Shown piece after piece: positions 28,505 through 33,929 of a DNA stretch of 33,929 bases (its first letter is position 1; each line of letters opens with the position of its first letter). The notes beneath the pieces were generated by a model that was not told the origin of the DNA, did no database searches, and was given only the letters and a program-made list of their open reading frames with translations. The position numbers and the translations under genes were made by a program. This DNA is from a bacterium (GTDB lineage Bacteria; Patescibacteriota; Andersenbacteria; UBA10190), in NCBI GenBank assembly GCA_027624555.1, contig JAQBWN010000006.1:1-33929 (forward strand), read 5' to 3'.

Positions 28505-28795
28505 ATGAAATCAGAAATCCACCCAACGTACCAAGAAAAAGCCATAATTACATGCTCTTGCGGCAATTCGTTCAATACTGGCTCAACTATTGAGTCTTTG
28601 GCAATTGAAGTATGCTCTGCATGCCACCCTTTTTATACTGGAAAACAAAAAGTCATCGACATTGCTGGTCGTGTTGATAAATTCAAAAAACGCCAAGAAG
28701 AAGCAGTTGCGTTAAACGAACAGCTCGGAAAATCTAAAAAGAAAACTGCTCCAAAAACATCTCCAAAAGCCGAAGTAATCCGTATCTCTAAATAG
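28505..28795 (+). CDS. rpmE: Ribosomal protein bL31
   Basis: 96 aa. Begins [20 protein letters not shown] and has [24 protein letters not shown]: the zinc-binding L31 form with CxC and CxxC. A basic C-terminal tail of about 25 residues ([15 protein letters not shown]) extends beyond the usual 70-aa length. The rpmE-prfA-prmC order is common in bacteria. Confidence 0.95.
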   Translation: MKSEIHPTYQEKAIITCSCGNSFNTGSTIESLAIEVCSACHPFYTGKQKVIDIAGRVDKFKKRQEEAVALNEQLGKSKKKTAPKTSPKAEVIRISK

Positions 28796-28825
28796 ATCCT
28801 TCGGGCGCACCAGAGCGCGCATTTT

Positions 28826-29863
28826 ATGAAAACCCCATCGCCCCAAGACCTGCAGAAAGAAATAGATGCCTTAACGCTTGATATAGCAGCTATGGCTTCC
28901 TCTGGTCAAAACAGTGCCATTAAAGAGGTTGCGCAAAAGCTTAACAGAGCAAAAGATCTTCTAGAATGTGTAGAAAAAGTCACGCATATTGAACAAGAAA
29001 TGTCAGACAACAAAGAGCTACTTGCATCAGAAGACACTGAGATGAAAGCGCTCGCGCAAGAAGAACTCGTACGACTTGAAAAAGAAAAAGCGTCTACCCT
29101 GTCTTCTCTCGATGAGCTACTAATTCCCGAAGACCCAAGAAACAGCCGCGACGTCATTATGGAAATCAGAGCAGGTGCAGGGGGTGAAGAAGCAACATTA
29201 TTTGCTCAGGAACTGCTGCGTGCGTATATTCGCTTTGCAGAAATAAAGGGTTGGCGTGTTGCAGTTTTAGAAGAAGGAGTTGTAGAGATTTCAGGCAAAG
29301 ACGTGTACGGCCATTTACGATATGAAAGTGGCGTACACCGCGTACAGCGCATCCCTGAAACAGAGAAAATGGGGCGCACGCATACCTCTACTATCACCGT
29401 TGCAATATTGCCAGCTGCCGAAGAAGTGGACGTGGAAATCAAACCAGAAGATTTGCGAATTGATACGTATAGGGCCAGTGGCGCAGGTGGACAACACGTC
29501 AATAAAACGAGCTCTGCAATCCGCATTACACATATACCTACAAATACTGTTGTGGCATGCCAAGAAGAGCGCAGCCAGCATAAGAATAGAGAGAAAGCAA
29601 TGAGCTTACTTCGTTCTCGTATTTTGGCAGCCAGAGAAGAAGCAATTCATGCCAAAGAAGCCAGCGCGAGAAAAGCGCAGATAGGAACTGGGGATAGGTC
29701 CGAAAAAATCCGAACGTATAATTTTCCACAAGACCGTATTACCGACCATCGCATTAAAAAATCTTGGAGCAATATACCTGCTGTTATGGAAGGTGCTCTT
29801 GATACTATTTTTTCAGACCTCCAACAGGCAGATCGCGAGCTTCGCATTGCGCAGGCGATATGA
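28826..29863 (+). CDS. prfA: Peptide chain release factor 1
   Basis: 345 aa. GGQ motif in SGAGGQHVNKTSSAIR near residues 218-233 hydrolyses peptidyl-tRNA; the family block MEIRAGAGGEEATLFAQELL precedes it, and RTYNFPQDRITDHRI follows. RF1 rather than RF2 by the PETEKMGRTHTSTITVAILP stretch and by pairing with prmC, which methylates the GGQ Gln. The stop overlaps the prmC start by 4 nt (ATGA). Confidence 0.96.
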   Translation: MKTPSPQDLQKEIDALTLDIAAMASSGQNSAIKEVAQKLNRAKDLLECVEKVTHIEQEMSDNKELLASEDTEMKALAQEELVRLEKEKASTLSSLDELLIPEDPRNSRDVIMEIRAGAGGEEATLFAQELLRAYIRFAEIKGWRVAVLEEGVVEISGKDVYGHLRYESGVHRVQRIPETEKMGRTHTSTITVAILPAAEEVDVEIKPEDLRIDTYRASGAGGQHVNKTSSAIRITHIPTNTVVACQEERSQHKNREKAMSLLRSRILAAREEAIHAKEASARKAQIGTGDRSEKIRTYNFPQDRITDHRIKKSWSNIPAVMEGALDTIFSDLQQADRELRIAQAI

Positions 29864-30654
29864 AAACCTCATCCCAGGAGAGGCTGGGTGAGGTTAGTAA
29901 GCGCATTAAACTAGAACTCTCCAACCATTCCGACGCACCGCACCTCGATGCTGAGCGGTTACTTTTACACGCGTTAAAACAACGCGAACCAAGCTACTTA
30001 CTTGCCCATAGTGATGCCCTGCTTACCGAGCAACAAATTTCAGAAATTACCCGCATGCAAGATGCCCGAAAAACAGGTATGCCACTTGCCTATATTTTGG
30101 GCGAAGCAGATTTTTATGGCAGAACGTTTATGGTAACTCCAGATGTGCTAATCCCCCGCCCAGACACAGAAGTTATCATAGAAAAAGCTTTAGAATATAT
30201 CAAAAAGAATTTTAAACATAAAAAAGAAATAGTCATAGCAGATATTGGCACCGGAAGTGGGTGTATTGCGATAACACTGGCGCTCGAGCTAAACAAGCTA
30301 ACGAAGCTAGTGAAGCTAACGCAGCTCGCTACCGACATATCCCAAAAAGCCTTAGACATTGCAAAACAAAACGCAGTAAAACACGGCGTATTAGATAACA
30401 TAGAATTTTTACAGGGCGATATGCTCGAGCCGATCAAAGATAAACACGTGGATTTGATCGTGAGTAACCCGCCATACTTGCCCGCCGAAGCTTTAGCGAA
30501 GGCTGGGTATACCCTCGAAACTCGAGGTCTCCAGTTTGAACCACAAACCGCACTCGATGGCGGGCCAGACGGCTTACAATTCGTAAACCAAATCAAAGCA
30601 TCAAAAATTCCAGCCATCATCGAAACAATCGGTGGAGAGATTATTGAAGTATAA
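29860..30654 (+). CDS. prmC: Release factor glutamine methyltransferase with repeat-derived insertions
   Basis: 264 aa. SAM-dependent N5-methylation of the GGQ glutamine in RF1/RF2. Motifs: helical N-domain (LDAERLLLHALKQREPSYLL), FYGRTFMVTPDVLIPRPDTE, IADIGTGSGCIAITLALEL (motif I), VSNPPY (catalytic) and FEPQTALDGGPDGL. Three repeat tracts lie inside the frame: a palindrome at codons 2-12 (29865-29895), a 9-bp tandem repeat giving ELNKLTKLVKLTQL after motif I, and a 27-bp palindrome giving PAEALAKAG just after NPPYL. All fall in loops or the terminus, so function may be kept. Somewhat short at the C-terminus. Confidence 0.92.
   Translation: MKTSSQERLGEVSKRIKLELSNHSDAPHLDAERLLLHALKQREPSYLLAHSDALLTEQQISEITRMQDARKTGMPLAYILGEADFYGRTFMVTPDVLIPRPDTEVIIEKALEYIKKNFKHKKEIVIADIGTGSGCIAITLALELNKLTKLVKLTQLATDISQKALDIAKQNAVKHGVLDNIEFLQGDMLEPIKDKHVDLIVSNPPYLPAEALAKAGYTLETRGLQFEPQTALDGGPDGLQFVNQIKASKIPAIIETIGGEIIEV
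29865..29895. repeat. 31-bp near-palindrome at the 5' end of prmC
   Basis: Arms AACCTCATCCCAG and GCTGGGTGAGGTT with one bulged base. It covers prmC codons 2 to 12 and begins next to the prfA/prmC overlap. Confidence 0.6.
30286..30330. repeat. 9-bp tandem repeat AAGCTAACG inside prmC (copy B)
   Basis: Five in-frame 9-nt units: GAGCTAAAC, AAGCTAACG, AAGCTAGTG, AAGCTAACG, CAGCTCGCT. They encode (E/K/Q)-L-x triplets. Same unit as at 12492-12534. Confidence 0.8.
30481..30507. repeat. 27-bp palindrome, family 2, in frame in prmC
   Basis: CCCGCCGAAGC-ttta-GCGAAGGCTGGG; 25 of 27 bases equal the element in rplY. Reads PAEALAKAG on the plus strand and would read PAFAKASAG on the minus strand, so both strands stay open. 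Confidence 0.85.
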
Positions 30655-30656
30655 CT

Positions 30657-30686
30657 AAAAAAGGAGAGTTGTTACTCTCCTTTTTT
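30657..30686. terminator. Bidirectional terminator shared by prmC and rplY
   Basis: AAAAAA-GGAGAGT-tgtt-ACTCTCC-TTTTTT. The rplY stop codon (30672-30674) and its last codons lie inside the hairpin. Confidence 0.85.
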
Positions 30687-31388
30687 GTCTTTCTTTTCCT
30701 CTTTGCCCGCCGAAGCTTCAGCGGAGGCTGGGTCTGCCCCTTCGGCACCTTCTTCAGCAGGAACTTCTTTCTTCACCCCTTCTACGCTTTCAACGTCTTC
30801 CTTCACTTCTTCAGAAAGAGCGTCCATTTCTGCTTCGCTTCTAGGAGGTTGAACTAGAGCAACTGCTTCGTCTAAATCTATATGCGTAATAACTCCCTCA
30901 GGAAGTTTGATATCTTTTACTTGAATAACACCCTCAAAATCAACAAGAGACGAAATATCTACTTCAATATCATGCGGCATGTCCTTCGGTAGCGCTTCCA
31001 CTTCCAATTCATCCATATTTCGCACTAGAGTTCCAGTCAAAACTTTAACTGCAGGGGATTCTCCAACGAACTTAAGAGGCACGTTCGCCGAAATAGCTTC
31101 GTCCATACGTACTACGAAAAAATCAATGTGCGTAATCGTGCTCTTGAGTGGGTGAATCTGCACTTCTCGAATAAACACTGGGTGATCTTCCCCTGATTCA
31201 ACAGAGAGCGTAAGCATGGTTGTGTACCCTGCCCCAGTAAAAAGCTTATTGAACTGACGAGACTCCACTTCAACGTTCTGAGGTTCAATTCCGTATCCGT
31301 ATACAACAGCTGGAATATTTCCACTACGTCGAATAGCCGTCACGTGACCAGAACGACTTTTTGCGGATAATGTAAGAGTAGATGCCAT
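30672..31388 (-). CDS. rplY: Ribosomal protein bL25, CTC form
   Basis: 238 aa. N-terminal 5S rRNA-binding L25 domain (SGHVTAIRRSGNIPAVVYGY), then the TL5/CTC C-terminal domain (HIDFFVVRMDEAISANVPLK; LPKDMPHDIEVDISSL), and an acidic-basic tail. In the tail DPASAEASAGK is encoded by a family 2 palindrome (30706-30732), a clear in-frame insertion in a disordered part. The gene ends inside the terminator hairpin. Confidence 0.94.
   Translation of the reverse strand: MASTLTLSAKSRSGHVTAIRRSGNIPAVVYGYGIEPQNVEVESRQFNKLFTGAGYTTMLTLSVESGEDHPVFIREVQIHPLKSTITHIDFFVVRMDEAISANVPLKFVGESPAVKVLTGTLVRNMDELEVEALPKDMPHDIEVDISSLVDFEGVIQVKDIKLPEGVITHIDLDEAVALVQPPRSEAEMDALSEEVKEDVESVEGVKKEVPAEEGAEGADPASAEASAGKEEKKDKKGE
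30706..30732. repeat. 27-bp palindrome, family 2, in frame in rplY
   Basis: CCCGCCGAAGC-ttca-GCGGAGGCTGGG on the plus strand; translated on the minus strand as PASAEASAG in the L25 tail. It is read in the opposite orientation to the prmC copy. Confidence 0.85.
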
Positions 31389-31409
31389 ATAAAGGCTAAA
31401 TCTAATCTA

Positions 31410-31736
31410 TTATTGTTTTGCAGTCAATGCCCGAATAGTATTTTGGTCTTCTTTTAGTAATTGGTATATAGAGAGCAACTCGTCGCTTGTTACCTCTTCG
31501 CCCCCAAAAAACCGTTTTGTATCTTCGGCTGTCATGTCGGTAACCAGGCCTAAGCTCACAATCCCAAGGCCAGTCATAGCCACCATAGCGACAATAGAGC
31601 TTTCACACTTAGAGCACGTTACATATACAACCGTAGCATCTTCCTGTTCTCCGATAACCTTAGCACCATCTAAATCATACTCTGCGCTGCAGAAGGGGCA
31701 TCGAGATACAAAATGTACGTTTTCATCTAATTCCAT
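31410..31736 (-). CDS. Zinc-ribbon protein with hydrophobic middle, unknown
   Basis: 108 aa from the ATG at 31736; the in-frame ATG at 31784 lies in the -35 region. Two Cys pairs (CPFC near residue 13-16 and CSKC near 41-44) form a zinc ribbon, followed by a hydrophobic stretch (SIVAMVAMTGLGIVSLGLVT) and an acidic helical end with TAEDTKRFFGGEEVTSDELL. The type recurs in Patescibacteria without an assigned role. Confidence 0.6.
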   Translation of the reverse strand: MELDENVHFVSRCPFCSAEYDLDGAKVIGEQEDATVVYVTCSKCESSIVAMVAMTGLGIVSLGLVTDMTAEDTKRFFGGEEVTSDELLSIYQLLKEDQNTIRALTAKQ

Positions 31737-31755
31737 AGGGTGCTTATATACATGT

Positions 31756-31784
31756 ATGGTAGTCCAATTTTTGCTAAATGTCAA
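31756..31784 (-). promoter_or_regulatory. Promoter of the 108-aa zinc-ribbon gene
   Basis: Minus strand TTGACA (31779-31784), 17-nt spacer, TACCAT (31756-31761). Confidence 0.5.
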
Positions 31785-31819
31785 TCAACTTTTGAACACA
31801 TCAAGAACACCTTTATTGT

Positions 31820-32941
31820 TCAAACGAACGTTGATAGCTCTGAAGGAGCATATCTTGAAAACTTCCCATGAACCTTTACCGAAAGCGCAAGGCCCAGCAA
31901 TATACACGATGCAAACAGATTCGACCCCCCATAACTTATGAATGGAAGTGGTATTCCCGTGACGGGAAGTATTCCCATATTCATTCCGGCATTTACTGTA
32001 AAACCGACAATAAAAATAAGAAAAACCCCAGATGCAATAAGCTGGCCAAAGGGGTCGCTCGTTGCACGCGCTATCATAATAATGCGAGACAAGACGATGC
32101 TATACAACGCAACTACCAGCGCAACACCAACAAACCCAAGCTCTTCACCCACGCTCGCAAGGATAAAGTCCGTATGACGCTCAGGAAGAAACTTGAGTTG
32201 CGATTGAGGACCGTGCCCGAGCCCCCTACCAAGAATTTCTCCTGAACCCAACGCAATAATAGATTGGGTCACGTTATACCCCGAACGAAGTGGGTCTGCA
32301 GTTGGATGTAAAAAAGTTAAAATACGCTCTTTTTGATAATCAAGCAGAAACACTTGCCATGCACCCACAAATAAAATTGAGCCAATAATGACAATAGTGC
32401 CAAAAAGTTTCCAAGAAAGCCCAAACACTACGAGGAGACCAACCCACAGCGCGAGTATTAATGCTGCCATACCAAAATCTGGTTCTCTTAGGACAAGCAA
32501 TACTGGTATTGCAGTAACAGCTCCAGAAATAGCCAGTGCGCGTATTCCCACGTGTTTATATTTGGCAAGCACCGAAGCAAGTACAAGGACCAACATGACT
32601 TTTATAAATTCCGACGGTTGAATTTGAAATCCAAACAGATCAAGCCGGCTCACCGTTCCGCGAATTGTCCGCCCTACAATCACGAGGAAAAACTGGGCCA
32701 AAACTCCTCCTGCAAACAAATATGGAATTACTACCCGAAGAGAGTGGTATGGAATCTTCGTAATAAACCACATGCCAACTAAGCCTATAATAAGCGCAAT
32801 TGCCTGACGATAAAACAGCGACGAAATAGTCGCGCCCGAATCTGTTGCTGAAGCGAGCATGGCAAGTCCTATTCCAGAAAGCAGCAGAACCGCTCCGATG
32901 AGCACATAATCAACTCCGGGGGGTAAAAATCGAAACCTCAT
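31820..32941 (-). CDS. rodA: RodA/FtsW-family glycan polymerase
   Basis: 373 aa from the ATG at 32941 (starting at 32977 would overlap the upstream gene). SEDS-family peptidoglycan glycosyltransferase with about ten membrane helices. Visible are FQIQPSEFIKVMLVL, the LREPDFGMAALIL stretch with the catalytic Asp region, GSGEILGRGLGHGPQSQLKF, LPERHTDFILASVGEELGFV, and PLPFISYGGSNLF. RodA (elongation) rather than FtsW by the LREPDFG wording (family: LxQPDLGT in RodA) and by its place outside the dcw cluster; the distinction is not certain. Confidence 0.88.
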   Translation of the reverse strand: MRFRFLPPGVDYVLIGAVLLLSGIGLAMLASATDSGATISSLFYRQAIALIIGLVGMWFITKIPYHSLRVVIPYLFAGGVLAQFFLVIVGRTIRGTVSRLDLFGFQIQPSEFIKVMLVLVLASVLAKYKHVGIRALAISGAVTAIPVLLVLREPDFGMAALILALWVGLLVVFGLSWKLFGTIVIIGSILFVGAWQVFLLDYQKERILTFLHPTADPLRSGYNVTQSIIALGSGEILGRGLGHGPQSQLKFLPERHTDFILASVGEELGFVGVALVVALYSIVLSRIIMIARATSDPFGQLIASGVFLIFIVGFTVNAGMNMGILPVTGIPLPFISYGGSNLFASCILLGLALSVKVHGKFSRYAPSELSTFV

Positions 32942-32951
32942 AACGAAAATA

Positions 32952-33746
32952 CTACCGAAGCTTGTTCGGATCGCCAATAATGTGGACTATATTTTCATCA
33001 CTATAAATATTCGTTGTGGCAATTGCAATTACTCGACTTGTAGGCGAAAGCGGGGCCGGCCATCCTATGGTAAATTCTCTTTGCTCGCCCAAAAGGAGCT
33101 TACCTACAAATGTTTTTCCTATACCAACAATGTTCCCGCTTTCATTTAATGCAACCCCTATTACCTCTACTTTTTCCCAGTCAAACGTAGAGTTGTTCGT
33201 TACAACGCCCGTTTGGCGCTCGAGCTGCTGCGAACCGACTACAGTACCGCTCCGTTCCCGCAAAAACACTCTAAATTCCGGTACATGCGCAGTATCAGGA
33301 AGCTGTTCCAGCAAAACAGTGCTTGGTGTTTGTATTTCGACCGTACCAAACTCTTTATTGGACGGAACAGGAACATTTATAAAAGCAATGTATTGCACCC
33401 CGCCTGGTAGTACATATGCCGCTTGATCAACCCTTCCGATTACTGCTCCTGACGGATCTTTCACAACAAGCGCAACCTGATATTTGCCCGTTCCTGCACG
33501 AACATTTTCATTTTTTATCCGAGCTACCACATCAATTGTTTTCCCAAACGGGCCAGGGCTTGTAAGATGTGGAAGTACTACAATGTTTTCTACTGTAATA
33601 GGTGCAAAAATATCCGTCTTCACAGGCGCAACAATCACTTTTTTCTCAGGAAGCATGGGAAGAACGATAAGGGCTACAACACCAGATGTCATACAAAAAA
33701 ACAATATTGCGTATCCTGTCTTTTTTATCGTTCGCCTTACACTCAT
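32952..33746 (-). CDS. Membrane-anchored exported protein, unknown
   Basis: 264 aa. N-terminal membrane helix (about 12-32), then beta-rich exported domains; the second half (QTGVVTNNSTFDWEKVEVIG, VALNESGNIVGIGKTFVGKL) resembles FxLYD/DUF3426-like immunoglobulin folds that follow N-terminal anchors. It is the first gene of a two-gene unit with rodA (10-nt gap), which suggests an envelope role. An extended -10 (TGGTATGAT) ends 9 nt before the ATG. Confidence 0.6.
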   Translation of the reverse strand: MSVRRTIKKTGYAILFFCMTSGVVALIVLPMLPEKKVIVAPVKTDIFAPITVENIVVLPHLTSPGPFGKTIDVVARIKNENVRAGTGKYQVALVVKDPSGAVIGRVDQAAYVLPGGVQYIAFINVPVPSNKEFGTVEIQTPSTVLLEQLPDTAHVPEFRVFLRERSGTVVGSQQLERQTGVVTNNSTFDWEKVEVIGVALNESGNIVGIGKTFVGKLLLGEQREFTIGWPAPLSPTSRVIAIATTNIYSDENIVHIIGDPNKLR

Positions 33747-33755
33747 AGTGCATAT

Positions 33756-33777
33756 ATCATACCATATACGGTATACT
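33756..33777. promoter_or_regulatory. Divergent promoter region: dnaE versus the exported protein-rodA unit
   Basis: Plus strand TATACT (33772-33777) ends 9 nt before the dnaE ATG. Minus strand TATGAT (33756-33761) with an upstream TG ends 9 nt before the ATG at 33746. Both predict very short leaders. Confidence 0.5.
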
Positions 33778-33786
33778 TTCTAAGCC

Positions 33787-33929
33787 ATGAACGACTTTAC
33801 TCACCTCCACGTACATTCCCACTATTCCTTGTTGGACGGCCTTGGTAAAATAGATGCGCTTGTAGAACGCACCAAAGAACTGGGCATGAATAGCCTTGCA
33901 ATTACCGACCACGGCGCCATGTACGGAGC
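33787..33929 (+). CDS. dnaE: DNA polymerase III alpha subunit, 5' end only
   Basis: 47 complete codons before the window ends. [20 protein letters not shown], then [20 protein letters not shown] and DHGAMYG, is the start of the PHP domain with its metal-binding HVHSHYS and TDHG motifs. This start is typical of bacterial DnaE; the rest lies outside the window. Confidence 0.95.
   Translation, partial: MNDFTHLHVHSHYSLLDGLGKIDALVERTKELGMNSLAITDHGAMYG

Noticed and set aside
28443-28526. N-terminally extended S2 from 28526
   Set aside because: The extra residues overlap the divergent rpmE promoter and do not resemble S2; the ATG at 28442 gives the normal start.

Overview
The window looks like a chromosomal piece of a Candidate Phyla Radiation (Patescibacteria) bacterium, most likely of the Parcubacteria group. 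The reasons are a compact layout with many 4-nt ATGA gene overlaps, lineage-type proteins without clear homologues, a cell-wall and ribosomal core kept among small unknown membrane proteins, and an archaeal/eukaryotic-type tyrosyl-tRNA synthetase next to an archaeal-looking tRNA-Tyr. TGA is used as a normal stop (mraZ, ftsL, manC, rpsB and prfA all end in it), so the code is standard bacterial, not the UGA=Gly code of Gracilibacteria/SR1.

Layout. 1-5.1 kb (minus): a dcw division/cell-wall operon, mraZ-rsmH-ftsL-ftsI-murF-like, headed by MraZ-box repeats and followed by a tRNA-Glu whose T-loop runs into a palindrome at the window edge. 5.2-11.3 kb: small membrane proteins, a wHTH regulator, a PP2C-like/beta-propeller membrane protein, a zinc-ribbon protein and a Clp-like protein with eroded ATPase motifs. 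11.3-14.6 kb (minus): rplJ-rplL, mltG and manC. 14.6-16.4 kb (plus): a CAP-domain membrane protein and a sortase. 16.4-19.5 kb is an accessory stretch with a DinJ-like antitoxin, its YafQ-like toxin (nonsense codon), a nucleoside deoxyribosyltransferase fragment, an MFS transporter with an in-frame TGA, and a methyltransferase fused to an antitoxin tail. 19.5-24.3 kb: tRNA-Trp, rpmG, a beta-propeller-like membrane protein, tRNA-Thr(GGU), archaeal-type tyrS, a toxin-antitoxin pair with a frameshifted toxin, tRNA-Thr(UGU), archaeal-type tRNA-Tyr and an orphan cassette between direct repeats. 24.3-33.9 kb: an EEP-family phosphohydrolase, an S66 peptidase, a TPR protein, tsf and rpsB (minus) divergent from rpmE-prfA-prmC (plus), rplY, a zinc-ribbon protein, rodA with an upstream membrane protein, and the first 143 nt of dnaE.

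Themes. (1) Short GC-rich palindromes and a 9-bp minisatellite recur between genes and also lie in frame inside genes; prmC holds three such tracts and rplY one, much like the Rickettsia palindromic elements. (2) Many promoters place a sigma70 -10 box 6-11 nt before the start codon, so leaderless transcripts look common. (3) Both toxin genes are disabled while their antitoxins stay open. (4) Tyrosine charging seems to use a replaced archaeal-type enzyme/tRNA pair.
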